Source of the DNA: Streptomyces sp. LHD-70
GTDB lineage: Bacteria > Actinomycetota > Actinomycetes > Streptomycetales > Streptomycetaceae
Length of the DNA: 64,000 bases
Reading direction: 5' to 3'
Assembly (NCBI RefSeq): GCF_031157275.1
Contig: NZ_JAVIFW010000002.1
Coordinates: forward strand, 62,001 to 126,000
Both the position numbers and the translations under genes were made by a program. Each line of letters begins with the position of its first letter. Within the stretch, counting starts at the first letter, position 1. The notes beneath the pieces were generated by a model, which saw nothing but the letters and a program-made list of their open reading frames with translations, made no database searches and had not been told where the DNA came from. Below, piece by piece: positions 52,633-61,721 of the stretch.

Positions 52633-54525
52633 TCAGTCGTCTGCCGCGTCGCCGAAGTCGGGGCGGACGCCCCGGGCGGCCATGACCTCGTCGTTGGAGG
52701 TGCCGGCGGCGACCATCGGCCAGACCTGGGCGTCCTCGTGGACGATGAAGTCGACGACGACCGGGCGGTCGTTGATCTCGTTCGCCTTGGCGATGACCGC
52801 GTCGAGCTCGGCCGGGTCCTCGCAGCGCAGCGCGACACAGCCCATGGCCTCGGACAGCTTCACGAAGTCCGGGACACGGGTGCCCTTGCGGGCGGCCTTG
52901 CTCGCGCCGACCTGGGAGCCGGTGTTCTCGTGGCCGGTGTCTTCGGAGTGCAGGACGGTGTTGGAGTACCGGCCGTCGTAGAACAGGTTCTGCCACTGGC
53001 GGACCATGCCGAGGGCGCCGTTGTTGATGACGGCGACCTTGATCGGGATGTTGTTCAGGGCGCAGGTGGTCAGTTCCTGGTTGGTCATCTGGAAGCAGCC
53101 GTCGCCGTCGATCGCCCAGACCGGGGCCTCGGGGCGGCCGGCCTTGGCGCCCATGGCGGCGGGGACCGCGTAACCCATGGTTCCGGCGCCGCCGGAGTTG
53201 AGCCAGGTCGCGGGCTTCTCGTAGTCGATGAAGTGCGCGGCCCACATCTGGTGCTGGCCGACGCCGGCCGCGAACACCGTGCCCTCCGGGGCGAGTTGGC
53301 CGATCCGCTGGATGACCTGCTGCGGGGCGAGGCTGCCGTCCTCGGGCAGGTCGTAGCTGAGCGGGTAGGTCTCGCGCCAGCGGTCGAGCAGCTCCCACCA
53401 GGCGGCGTACCCGCCCTTGGCGGCCTCGCCGACGTGGCCTTCGGAGTGCTCGGTCTGCAGGGCCTGGACCAGGTCGGCGATGACCTCGCGGGCGTCACCG
53501 ACGATCGGGACGTCGGCGGCGCGGTTCTTGCCGATCTCCGCGGGGTCGATGTCGGCGTGCACGATCTTCGCGTACGGGGCGAAGGAGTCGAGCTTGCCGG
53601 TGACGCGGTCGTCGAAGCGGGCTCCGAGGGCGACGATCAGGTCGGCCTTCTGCAGCGCGGTGACGGCGGTGACCGCACCGTGCATGCCCGGCATTCCCAC
53701 GTGCAGCGGGTGGCTGTCGGGGAACGCGCCGAGCGCCATCAGTGTGGTGGTGACGGGCGCCCGGGTGAGTTCTGCGAGGACCTTCAGCTCGGCGGTGGCG
53801 TGCGCCTTGAGCACACCGCCGCCGACGTACAGGACGGGCCGCTTGGCCTGGGCGATCAGCTTGGCCGCCTCGCGGATCTGCTTGGCGTGCGGCTTGGTCA
53901 CCGGCCGGTAGCCCGGCAGGTCGGCCTGCGGCGGCCAGCTGAACGTGGTCTTCGCCTGCAGCGCGTCCTTGGCGATGTCCACCAGGACCGGGCCCGGACG
54001 GCCGGTGGAGGCGATGTGGAAGGCCTCCGCGATCGTCTTCGGGATGTCCTCGGCCTTGGTGACCAGGAAGTTGTGCTTGGTGATCGGCATGGTGATGCCG
54101 ACGATGTCCGCCTCCTGGAAGGCGTCCGTGCCGATGGCCTTCGAGGAGACCTGGCCGGTGATCGCGACGAGCGGCACCGAGTCCATGTGCGCGTCGGCGA
54201 TCGGGGTGACCAGGTTGGTGGCGCCGGGGCCCGAGGTGGCCATGCAGACGCCGACCTTGCCGGTGGCCTGCGCGTAACCGGTGGCCGCGTGGCCCGCGCC
54301 CTGCTCGTGGCGGACCAGGATGTGGCGGACCTTGGTGGAGTCCATGAGCGGGTCGTAGGCCGGCATGATCGCGCCGCCCGGGATGCCGAATACCGTCTCG
54401 GCCCCGACTTCCTCGAGAGAACGAATGAGGGACTGCGCACCCGTCACCTGCTGGGCGGGGGCGGTCTGCTGTCCAGAGGGTCGGGGCCGCGGCTGCGGAT
54501 GGGCCCCGGTGGCCTGCTCGGTCAT
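52633..54525 (-). CDS. ilvB: Acetohydroxyacid synthase catalytic (large) subunit
   Basis: A 630-aa ThDP enzyme. PYR domain: [34 protein letters not shown] (catalytic Glu), [32 protein letters not shown]. Central FAD-binding domain: [20 protein letters not shown] domain: [21 protein letters not shown] and [30 protein letters not shown] (ThDP motif). It makes acetolactate and acetohydroxybutyrate for Val/Leu/Ile. A ~30-residue Gln/Pro-rich N terminus precedes the catalytic part. Controlled by a leader-peptide attenuator. Confidence 0.97.
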   Translation of the reverse strand: MTEQATGAHPQPRPRPSGQQTAPAQQVTGAQSLIRSLEEVGAETVFGIPGGAIMPAYDPLMDSTKVRHILVRHEQGAGHAATGYAQATGKVGVCMATSGPGATNLVTPIADAHMDSVPLVAITGQVSSKAIGTDAFQEADIVGITMPITKHNFLVTKAEDIPKTIAEAFHIASTGRPGPVLVDIAKDALQAKTTFSWPPQADLPGYRPVTKPHAKQIREAAKLIAQAKRPVLYVGGGVLKAHATAELKVLAELTRAPVTTTLMALGAFPDSHPLHVGMPGMHGAVTAVTALQKADLIVALGARFDDRVTGKLDSFAPYAKIVHADIDPAEIGKNRAADVPIVGDAREVIADLVQALQTEHSEGHVGEAAKGGYAAWWELLDRWRETYPLSYDLPEDGSLAPQQVIQRIGQLAPEGTVFAAGVGQHQMWAAHFIDYEKPATWLNSGGAGTMGYAVPAAMGAKAGRPEAPVWAIDGDGCFQMTNQELTTCALNNIPIKVAVINNGALGMVRQWQNLFYDGRYSNTVLHSEDTGHENTGSQVGASKAARKGTRVPDFVKLSEAMGCVALRCEDPAELDAVIAKANEINDRPVVVDFIVHEDAQVWPMVAAGTSNDEVMAARGVRPDFGDAADD

Positions 54526-54586
54526 CGGCGTCTCTTCTCGAAGCTAAGAGGGTGTTTTGCGAGGGTATGTGAGGTGCCAGTGCAAT

Positions 54587-54620
54587 AAAAAACCCCTCGT
54601 GCCCAGAGGCAAGCGAGGGG
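54587..54620 (-). terminator. Attenuator terminator of the ilvBNC leader
   Basis: On the minus strand CCCCTCG...CGAGGGG with an inner TGCC/GGCA pair is followed by TTTTTT, 62 bp before ilvB. The adjacent bases 54621-54630 are perfectly complementary (10 bp) to 54678-54687 within the leader peptide, giving the competing structure expected of an attenuator. Confidence 0.9.
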
Positions 54621-54673
54621 AGCGCGTCGGTTCCAGTAGCGCTGAGATCTCTGCGGTGTCCGCAGTCCCAGCC

Positions 54674-54715
54674 TTAGCCGACGCGCTTTCCAAGTACGAG
54701 AATTCGGGTGCGCAT
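54674..54715 (-). CDS. Leader peptide of the ilvBNC attenuator
   Basis: A 13-codon frame, MRTRILVLGKRVG then TAA, with AGAGGG ~8 nt upstream. Consecutive Ile-Leu-Val-Leu codons (ATT CTC GTA CTT) use codons rare in this genome. A terminator with T run lies between it and ilvB. Leader peptides of this type are known for actinobacterial ilvB. It starts only 33 bp after the upstream membrane-protein gene, whose stop overlaps a TTGACA (54752-54747) that may be its -35. Confidence 0.88.
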   Translation of the reverse strand: MRTRILVLGKRVG

Positions 54716-54748
54716 GGCATTGACCCTCTCCCCGCCCCCCAGGATGTG

Positions 54749-57700
54749 TCAAGTGGGTGGGACGGCCGTCTCATTATGTGAGCGCAGCCGGGTGTCTCTG
54801 GTACCGCCGATCACCGCGCCGCCCACGAAGACCGGCTCGGCCGGACCCTGCGGCACCGCATAGTCGGCTCCGGCGAGGGCTCTGCGCAGCCGGTGCTCGT
54901 CGAGGGGGCCGGCGAAGGCCATGCCCTGGCCGTGCGTACAGCCCATCTCGCGCAGGGCGACGACCTGCTCCGGCAGGTCCACGCCGTCGGCAAGGGACTG
55001 CAGGCCGAGGTCGCCCGCGATGCGGAGGAGACCGCTGGTGATCTTGTGGAGCCTGGCCGATTCGACGACGCCCTCGACCAGGGAGCGGTCCAGCTTCAGT
55101 ACGTCCACGGGGAGGCGGCGCAGCGCGTTGATCGCGGCGTGGCCGGTGCCCAGGCCGTCCAGGGCGATGCGGACGCCGAGTCTGCGCAGTGCGGCCAGGC
55201 GCCGCTCCAGGTCGTCGAGGGGCGTGCGCGGGTCGCTGTCGGCCAGCTCGATGACGAGGGCGCCGGAGGGCAGTCCGTACCGCGTCAGGAGCGCCTCGAC
55301 GGAGCCGAGGGGCATGGAGCGGTCGAGGAGGCGCTGAGCGCTCATCCGGACGGTCACGGGGACGGCGTGCCCGGCGCGACCGCGCTCGGCGGCCTGCTCG
55401 ACGGCCTCCTCCAGGAGCCAGCGGCCCAGCTCGGCGGCGCGGTCGTGGTCGTCGGCCACGCGCAGGAACTCGGCGGGTGTGAACAGGATGCCCTGGGCCG
55501 AGCACCATCTGGCCTGCGCGGCGACGGCGGTGACGTCCCCGGAGCCGAGCGAGACCACCGGCTGGTGCAGGAGCACGAACTCGCCCTCGTGCAGCGCGCT
55601 GCGCAGCCGCGTGGCGAGCTCGGCCTTGCGGACGACCTCGGCCTGCATCTGGGGCGCGTACAGCACGACACGGCCCTTGCCCGCGGCCTTGGCGCGGTAC
55701 ATCGCGAGGTCGGCGTTGCGCAGCAACTCCCCTGCGGTGATGCCGGGTTCGGCGAAGGCGACGCCGATGGAGGCGGCCACGCGCACGTCCTGGCCGTTGA
55801 TGGCGTACGGCTCGGAGAGGCGCACCCGCAGGCGGTCCGCGAGCTCGTAGATGTGCCGTTCGCGCGCCGCGCGGTCGCGGGTGCCGTCGCCGACGATGAG
55901 CGCCGCGAACTCGTCGCCGCCGAGGCGGGCGGCGGTGTCCCCGGAGCGTACGGATTCGGCCAGTCTGCGGGCGGCCTGGACGAGGAGTTCGTCGCCCGCC
56001 TGGTGGCCGATGGTGTCGTTGACGCCCTTGAAGCCGTCGAGGTCGATGAAGAGCACGGCGGTGCCGCGGTCCCCGATGCGTCTGCCGCCGAGGGCGCCCG
56101 CGACGCGCTTGGTGAACAGGGCGCGGTTGGGCAGGTCGGTGAGCGGGTCGTGCTCGGCGTTGTGCTGCAACTGGGCCTGCAGGCGGACCCGTTCGGTCAC
56201 GTCACGGCTGTTGAAGATGAGGCCGCCGTGGTGCCGGTTGACGGTCGACTCCACGTTCAGCCAGGTGCCGCTGCCGGAGCGGAAGCGGCACTCGATGCGC
56301 GTGGTCGGCTCGTCCTGTGGGCGTACGGCGAGGAAGCGGCGGATCTCGTGGACGACGCGGCCGAGGTCGGCGGGGTGGATCAGCGTGGCCAGCTCGGAGC
56401 CGACCAGCTCGTCCGCGTCCCGGCCCCAGACTCCGGCGGCGGCCGGGCTGACGTACCGCAGGATGCCGTTCGGGGCGGCGATCATGATGACGTCGCTGGA
56501 GCCCTGCACCAGGGAGCGGAAGTGGTTCTCCTTCTGGGCGAGTTCCTGGGTGAGCGTGATGTTGTCGAGCAGCATGATCGCCTGGCGCACGACCAGGGCG
56601 AGCACGACCGTGCAGGCTGTGAAGAGCACGACGCGGTCGACGCTGCGGCCGTCCAGGGTGTTGTAGAGAATCCCCAGCGTGCAGACGGCGGCGGCCAGAT
56701 ACGGGGTGAGTGCGGCCAGCGAGCCCGCGATCGGCCGCGGTCCGCGCCCGGCACCACGCCCCGCGCCGCGCCGCGGTCCGGTCGCGTCCGCCGCCCGTCG
56801 CGCCTCGGGCCCCGGCTCGCTCTCGGCCTGCTCGCGGGGGGTGACCCACGGGGCGTACGCGAGGAGCAGGGAGCCGGCGAACCAGCCGGCGTCGAGGATC
56901 TGGCCCGAGCGGTACGACTCCCGCAGCAGCGGGGACGTGAACAGGGCGTCGCACATCACCGTCAGGGCTATCGCGGCGATCGCCGTGTTCACCGCGGAGC
57001 GGTTGGTCGCGGAGCGCCGGAAGTGCAGGGCGAGGACCATGCTGATGAGCGCGATGTCGAGCAGTGGGTACGCGAGCGCCAGCGCGGCGTGCGAGACGCT
57101 CAGGTCGCCGAACTCGGCGGTGTGCGCGAGGGCCAGGCTCCACGCGAGCGTCAGGAGCGAGCCGCCGATCAGCCAGGAGTCGAGCCCGAGGCAGACCCAG
57201 CCGGCGCGCGTGACGGGCCGCTTGGCGAGCACGAGCAGTCCGACGATGGCGGGCGGCGCGAAGCACAGGAAGAACAGGTCGGCGAGGCAGGGGCTCGGCA
57301 CGGGGCGCTCGAGCACCACTTCGTACCAGCCCCAGACGGCGTTGCCGAGCGCCGCCATCGCGGAGGAGATGCCGAAGAGCAGCCAGGCGGGCCGGAAGCG
57401 GCTGTGCTTGCTGCGGGCGTAGAGGAAGCACGACACGGCGGCCACGGCGGCGGCGGCGCTGAGGCCGAAGTCGCCCATGATGTACGAGAGTTCGTCCGAG
57501 CCCCAGCCGACGGCGGAGCCCGCCGCGTACGCCGCGCAGACGCCCGCGAGCAGCAGCTGGTTCAGCTGGCTGCGGCGCGGGTCGAGGAGGCGGACCTGCC
57601 ACGCTCCCGGCGCGTTCACCGGGCCACCCACCTCGGGCGGGGCCACCGGGCCTTCGCGTCCCCGGCGGGCGCGGTCCTGCCGCGCAGCGCTCGCGCGTAG

Positions 57701-57811
57701 GGAGCCCTCGTGCGTGGCGGTGCCCCGCGGGGCGCTCTGCGGTCGCTCGCGGGCAGTGGAACGCGCGGTGGTCGCCGCCGGCGGCCCTGCCGCTTCGGAG
57801 TGTTCGCCCAT
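54749..57811 (-). CDS. Membrane PAS-GGDEF-EAL protein: diguanylate cyclase with degenerate EAL
   Basis: 1020 aa from ATG 57811. The frame continues to GTG 57913, but those codons lack Streptomyces bias. It has ~7-9 membrane helices over ~75-405, a PAS domain (~425-545; NHFRSLVQGSSDVIMIAAPNG), GGDEF (~555-730) and EAL (~740-990). The active site RLGGDEF is intact with an RxxD inhibitory site (RSGD) five residues upstream. The EAL domain is eroded: E-A-L is A-A-Q (AAQARW), the motif Asn is Arg (VRMSAQRL), D-D-F-G is D-G-L-G. It therefore probably makes c-di-GMP but does not degrade it. c-di-GMP controls Streptomyces development through BldD. Confidence 0.88.
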   Translation of the reverse strand: MGEHSEAAGPPAATTARSTARERPQSAPRGTATHEGSLRASAARQDRARRGREGPVAPPEVGGPVNAPGAWQVRLLDPRRSQLNQLLLAGVCAAYAAGSAVGWGSDELSYIMGDFGLSAAAAVAAVSCFLYARSKHSRFRPAWLLFGISSAMAALGNAVWGWYEVVLERPVPSPCLADLFFLCFAPPAIVGLLVLAKRPVTRAGWVCLGLDSWLIGGSLLTLAWSLALAHTAEFGDLSVSHAALALAYPLLDIALISMVLALHFRRSATNRSAVNTAIAAIALTVMCDALFTSPLLRESYRSGQILDAGWFAGSLLLAYAPWVTPREQAESEPGPEARRAADATGPRRGAGRGAGRGPRPIAGSLAALTPYLAAAVCTLGILYNTLDGRSVDRVVLFTACTVVLALVVRQAIMLLDNITLTQELAQKENHFRSLVQGSSDVIMIAAPNGILRYVSPAAAGVWGRDADELVGSELATLIHPADLGRVVHEIRRFLAVRPQDEPTTRIECRFRSGSGTWLNVESTVNRHHGGLIFNSRDVTERVRLQAQLQHNAEHDPLTDLPNRALFTKRVAGALGGRRIGDRGTAVLFIDLDGFKGVNDTIGHQAGDELLVQAARRLAESVRSGDTAARLGGDEFAALIVGDGTRDRAARERHIYELADRLRVRLSEPYAINGQDVRVAASIGVAFAEPGITAGELLRNADLAMYRAKAAGKGRVVLYAPQMQAEVVRKAELATRLRSALHEGEFVLLHQPVVSLGSGDVTAVAAQARWCSAQGILFTPAEFLRVADDHDRAAELGRWLLEEAVEQAAERGRAGHAVPVTVRMSAQRLLDRSMPLGSVEALLTRYGLPSGALVIELADSDPRTPLDDLERRLAALRRLGVRIALDGLGTGHAAINALRRLPVDVLKLDRSLVEGVVESARLHKITSGLLRIAGDLGLQSLADGVDLPEQVVALREMGCTHGQGMAFAGPLDEHRLRRALAGADYAVPQGPAEPVFVGGAVIGGTRDTRLRSHNETAVPPT

Positions 57812-58029
57812 CGGCCGTACATCGCCCGTCGCCCCCTCGTCCTCTGCTGTCTCCCCTGGCGCCGAACTCCGCCTGGCGCAGCCCCTGTCGGGACGATACA
57901 CCAGTCTCGTCACTCAGGGACATAGTCTCTCTACGCTCCGTGACGACCAGCGGTGATGCAAGCACGGGGCGCACGCGGGCGATGGCGGAGCGTGCGCAAC
58001 GGCCTTGAGAAATGGCCCAGTTGAGGCGT

Positions 58030-58971
58030 TTATTCAGTGATGTGTACGACGTTGTCCACGGGATCACCGTCGGCGAACCGGTTCAACTGCCGTACGAGCA
58101 GCCTCTTGGCGCGCGGCAGGAAGGCGGAGCTGCTGCCGCCGACGTGCGGGCTCACCAGAAGGTTCGGAGCATGCCACAGGGGGTGTCCGGCGGGCAGCGG
58201 TTCCGGGTCGGTGACGTCGAGCGCCGCGCTGATCCGGCCGCTCTCCAGTTCGGTCAGGAGCGCGTGGGTGTCGACCACCGGACCGCGCGCGACGTTCACC
58301 AGGAGCGCGCCGTCCCGCATCCCGGCCAGGAACTTCGCGTCCGCAAGGCCCTTCGTCTGCTCGGTGAGGGGCGTGCAGAGGATCACCACGTCGGCGTCGG
58401 GGAGCAGGGCGGCCAGTTCGGCGAACGGGTGCACGGGGCCGCGCTCCGTGGTGCGGGCGGAGCGCGCGATGCGCACGACCCGCGCGCACTCGAAGGGGGC
58501 GAGCCGGTCCTCGATGGCGGAGCCGATGGACCCGTAGCCCACGATGAGCACCGACTTGTCGGCCAGGGCCGGGTAGAAGCCGGAGCGCCACTCCTCCTTG
58601 CGCCGGGCCTCGACGAAACCGGGGATGCCGCGCAGGGACGCCAGGACGAGCGCGAGCGTCAGCTCCGCGGTGGACGCCTCGTGCACACCGCGCGCGTTGC
58701 ACAGCCGCACGCCGGGACGCAGGTCGGCGGCGCCGGGCAGCATGTGGTCCATGCCCGCGGTGAGGGTCTGCACGACCTGCACGGACGTCATCGCGGACAG
58801 CGGCCGGACGCAGACCTCTGCGGGCTTCATGTACGGCACGACGTAGAACGCGCAGTCCGCGGGGTCGGCCGGGAAGGCGTCCTCGCCGTCCCAGATCTGG
58901 TAGTCGAAGCCGTCCGGAAGTCCGGGGACGGTGTCGGGCGCGAAGGGGATCCATACGTCTCGTGCGGTCAT
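58030..58971 (-). CDS. D-isomer specific 2-hydroxyacid dehydrogenase
   Basis: 313 aa from ATG 58971. NAD domain motif VLIVGYGSIGSAIEDRLAPF; catalytic Arg in VNVARGPVVDTHAL, Glu in DVTDPEPLP and His in SPHVGGSSSAF, the complete triad. TLTAGMDHMLPG and CNARGVHEASTAELTLALVL are substrate-domain segments. The reaction is NAD(P)H-linked reduction of a 2-oxoacid; specificity is unknown. It is divergent from the aldo/keto reductase across a region with a palindrome array (59051-59164). Confidence 0.9.
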   Translation of the reverse strand: MTARDVWIPFAPDTVPGLPDGFDYQIWDGEDAFPADPADCAFYVVPYMKPAEVCVRPLSAMTSVQVVQTLTAGMDHMLPGAADLRPGVRLCNARGVHEASTAELTLALVLASLRGIPGFVEARRKEEWRSGFYPALADKSVLIVGYGSIGSAIEDRLAPFECARVVRIARSARTTERGPVHPFAELAALLPDADVVILCTPLTEQTKGLADAKFLAGMRDGALLVNVARGPVVDTHALLTELESGRISAALDVTDPEPLPAGHPLWHAPNLLVSPHVGGSSSAFLPRAKRLLVRQLNRFADGDPVDNVVHITE

Positions 58972-59050
58972 GCCCAGGAGGCTAACTGCCGGTCCCGCAC
59001 GGGCGGACGCGGTGTTCGGCATGCGGTACGGGCGGGGTCAGGGGCGGTCG

Positions 59051-59186
59051 CACGCGCGCGTGGTGGTCGTTTCGGGACGGGTCGCACGCGCGCGTGGTGG
59101 TCGTTTCGGGACGGGTCGCACGCGCGCGTGGGGGCGGCTTTGAGGCTGGGCGCACGCGCGCGTGGTGCCGGTTTCGGGGTGGTCAG
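59051..59186. repeat. Array of four 34-bp units, each with the 12-bp palindrome CACGCGCGCGTG
   Basis: The palindrome begins at 59051, 59085, 59119 and 59153, exactly 34 bp apart. Units 1 and 2 are identical over all 34 bp; units 3 and 4 differ widely outside the palindrome while the 12 bp stay unchanged. The array lies in the ~290-bp gap between divergent dehydrogenase and aldo/keto reductase genes. It looks like cooperative protein-binding sites or a recombination/structural element; no known motif is recognised. Confidence 0.8.
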
Positions 59187-59263
59187 GGGCGGGCTGAGCG
59201 CGGTGCCCGTGGGCGCAGACGTTAGTTTGGGGCGCGGTTCGTATCGTGGGGAGGAACGGGCAG

Positions 59264-60316
59264 GTGGAGCGCAGGACGATCGGCGCGGGGGCGCTCGATG
59301 TGGGCGCGGTCGGCCTCGGCTGCATGCCGATGAGCTGGGCCTACACCGGCTCGCAGCAGCGTGGGGACGAGTCCCTGCGTACGGTGCACGCCGCCCTCGA
59401 CGCCGGTGTGAGACTCCTCGACACGGCGGACATGTACGGGCCGTTCACCAACGAGCTGCTCGTCGGCCGGGTGCTGAAGGAGCGCCGCGCGGACGCGTTC
59501 GTATCGACCAAGTGCGGGCTGCTCGTGGGTGAGCAGCACATCGTGGCCAACGGGCGGCCCGGGTATGTGAAGCGGGCCTGTGACGCCTCACTGCGTCGGC
59601 TGCAGACCGATGTGATCGACCTCTACCAGCTGCACCGCGCCGACCCCGAGGTGCCGATCGAGGAGACCTGGGGCGCGATGGCGGAGCTCGTCACCGCGGG
59701 CAAGGTGCGCACGCTCGGGCTGTGCGCCGTGGGCGCGCGGGCGCAACGAAGCGCGCAGCGGAGCACGCCCGCAGCCGGACCGCGAAGGGTCTCGCGGGGG
59801 CGCGGGCCCGGAGCGGCCCTGTACGAAGGAACGATCCGGCAGTTGGCGCGGATCCAGCAGGTCTTCCCGGTCAGCGCCGTCCAGGCGGAGCTGTCGGTGT
59901 GGTCGCCGGAGGCCCTGGAGACGCTGCTGCCGTGGTGCGAGGCGCGCGGGATCGGGCTGCTCGCGGCGATGCCGCTCGGCAACGGCTTCCTGACCGGCAC
60001 GCTGACGCCGGGGCAGGGCTTCGAACCTGACGATCTGCGGGCCCGGCACCCCCGGTTCGCGGCCGAGACGATGGCGTCGAACCAGTCGATCGTGGTGGGC
60101 CTGCGCCGCGTCGCCGAGCGCCACGGCCCGGAGGTCACCCCGGCCCAGGTGGCGCTCGCCTGGCTGCTCACGCGGGGTCCGCACGTGGTGCCGGTGCCGG
60201 GCACGAAGCGCGCGCGGTGGGCGGTGGAGAACGCGGCCGCCGCCGAGCTCACGCTGACGCACCGCGACCTGACGGAGCTGGCGGCGCTGCCGGTGGCGGA
60301 GGACTCCTGGGAGTAG
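59264..60316 (+). CDS. Aldo/keto reductase with an in-frame low-complexity insertion
   Basis: 350 aa from GTG 59264 (GGGAGG 9 nt upstream; an in-frame GTG at 59246 is possible). AKR landmarks: LLDTADMYGPFTNELLVG (Asp, Tyr), FVSTKCG (Lys), DLYQLHRADPEVPIEETWGAMAELVTAGKVRTLGL (His), ALAWLLTRGPHVVPVPGTKR. Where the family reads GLS-E-(A/V)..., about 30 residues of Arg/Ala/Gly/Pro sequence (~157-187, nt ~59730-59822) are inserted, encoded by a GC palindrome-rich stretch. The barrel would have to accommodate this as a surface loop. Substrate unknown. Confidence 0.85.
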   Translation: MERRTIGAGALDVGAVGLGCMPMSWAYTGSQQRGDESLRTVHAALDAGVRLLDTADMYGPFTNELLVGRVLKERRADAFVSTKCGLLVGEQHIVANGRPGYVKRACDASLRRLQTDVIDLYQLHRADPEVPIEETWGAMAELVTAGKVRTLGLCAVGARAQRSAQRSTPAAGPRRVSRGRGPGAALYEGTIRQLARIQQVFPVSAVQAELSVWSPEALETLLPWCEARGIGLLAAMPLGNGFLTGTLTPGQGFEPDDLRARHPRFAAETMASNQSIVVGLRRVAERHGPEVTPAQVALAWLLTRGPHVVPVPGTKRARWAVENAAAAELTLTHRDLTELAALPVAEDSWE

Positions 60317-60335
60317 GCCCCGGGGCTCCGATCCC

Positions 60336-60410
60336 CTGCCGCTTCTCTGCCGCTTCCCTGTCGCTTCTCTGCCGGTTTCCCTGCCGCTTCTCTGCCGGTT
60401 TCCCTGCCGC
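60336..60410. repeat. Pyrimidine-rich tandem repeat, 11-12 bp units
   Basis: About six and a half units of CTGCCGCTTCT / CTGCCGGTTTCC type after the aldo/keto reductase stop. Mean period ~11.3 bp. The rest of the 227-bp gap to the next gene shows nothing further than probable promoter sequence. Confidence 0.85.
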
Positions 60411-60543
60411 CCAGCGCCGGTCGTCGCGGAATGAGCCGGGGCGGTCGCCGTACGTGATTCCTGTTGCGGGGAACTTCCGCGGCTGCTGCGGTGTAGGAAC
60501 AGGTGAGGATGAACACGCTGTCCGCGTCGAAGGGATGCCTGTC

Positions 60544-61716
60544 GTGCAACGACCAGCTGTGGCGGCCGCGTTGGCCCTCTCCGCCCTGCTCCTGACCGGG
60601 TGTTCCGGAGATGGGGACGGCACCGGCGACGGCCCGGCGGGTGGGCGGAGCAGCGAGGCGAGCCCCGGCGGCAAGGCCTCGCCCTCGGACCGCGCCACCG
60701 CCGACTCCGTACCGCCCGACAAGGGTGAGGCGAAGGTGGTGGGCACGCTCACCGAGAACCTGAAGTCGCCGTGGGGCCTGGCGGCGCTGCCGGGCGGCGA
60801 CCTGATCGTGTCCTCGCGGGACGAGGGCACGATCACGCGCATCGACGGCAAGAGCGGCGAGAAGACCGAGCTCGGCTCCGTACCGGGTGTCGCGCCCGGC
60901 GGCGAGGGCGGCCTGATGGGCCTGGCGATCTCGCCCGACTACGCCTCGGACCGCATGGTGTACGCCTACTTCACCACCGCGTCCGACAACCGCATCGCCC
61001 GCATGCTGTACGACGAGAAGAAGCCCGCGGGCGAGCAGCTCGGCGCCCCCGACACGGTGCTGCGGGGCATCCCGAAGGGCACGATCCACAACGGCGGCCG
61101 GATCGCGTTCGGCCCGGACAAGATGCTGTACGCGGGCACCGGCGAGACCGGGGACACCGGCCTCGCGCAGGACAAGGACTCCCTTGGCGGCAAGATCCTT
61201 CGGATGACACCGGACGGCCGGCCCGCGCCGGGCAACCCCGAGGCCGACTCGCTCGTGTACTCGTACGGCCATCGCAATGTGCAGGGCCTCGCCTGGGACG
61301 AGAAACAGCGGCTGTGGGCGGCCGAGTTCGGGCAGAACACCTGGGACGAGCTGAACCTGATCAAGCCCGACGGGAACTACGGCTGGCCCGAGGTCGAGGG
61401 CAAGGGCGAGGGGGATTCGGAGTATGTGAATCCGGTCGCCCAGTGGAGGACCGACGAGGCCTCCCCCAGCGGCATCGCCTGGGCCGAGGGCTCGATCTGG
61501 ATGGCGGGCCTGCGCGGCGAGCGGCTCTGGCGCATCCCCCTGGACGGCACGAAGGCCTCGGCGGATCCGCAGGCGTTCCTGACCGGGAAGTACGGGCGGC
61601 TGCGCACCGTCGTCGCGGAGAGCGGCGCCAAGCTGTGGCTGGTCACGAGCGAGACGGACACGCGCGGCGAGCCGGAGGAGGGCGACGACCGGGTGCTGCG
61701 GCTGCAGGTGAGGTAG
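60544..61716 (+). CDS. Glucose/sorbosone dehydrogenase-like (PQQ-type beta-propeller) lipoprotein
   Basis: 390 aa from GTG 60544 (GAAGGG 9 nt upstream). Signal with lipobox ALLLTGC, so a membrane-anchored extracellular lipoprotein, then a Gly/Ser-rich linker and a six-bladed propeller: LKSPWGLAALPGGDLIVSSRDEGTITRI, GGEGGLMGLAISPDY, NGGRIAFGPDKMLYAGTGETG, SYGHRNVQGLAWDE, AAEFGQNTWDELNLI and NYGWPEVEGKG, with the residues typical of soluble PQQ glucose dehydrogenase homologues (R/H in HNGGR and GHRN). Whether it binds PQQ or oxidises sugars is unknown. Confidence 0.88.
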   Translation: MQRPAVAAALALSALLLTGCSGDGDGTGDGPAGGRSSEASPGGKASPSDRATADSVPPDKGEAKVVGTLTENLKSPWGLAALPGGDLIVSSRDEGTITRIDGKSGEKTELGSVPGVAPGGEGGLMGLAISPDYASDRMVYAYFTTASDNRIARMLYDEKKPAGEQLGAPDTVLRGIPKGTIHNGGRIAFGPDKMLYAGTGETGDTGLAQDKDSLGGKILRMTPDGRPAPGNPEADSLVYSYGHRNVQGLAWDEKQRLWAAEFGQNTWDELNLIKPDGNYGWPEVEGKGEGDSEYVNPVAQWRTDEASPSGIAWAEGSIWMAGLRGERLWRIPLDGTKASADPQAFLTGKYGRLRTVVAESGAKLWLVTSETDTRGEPEEGDDRVLRLQVR

Positions 61717-61721
61717 GTCCT

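Noticed and set aside
59051..59186. The 34-bp array as a CRISPR
   Set aside because: Constant palindromes with spacers that are themselves repeated (units 1 and 2 identical), no leader and no cas genes.
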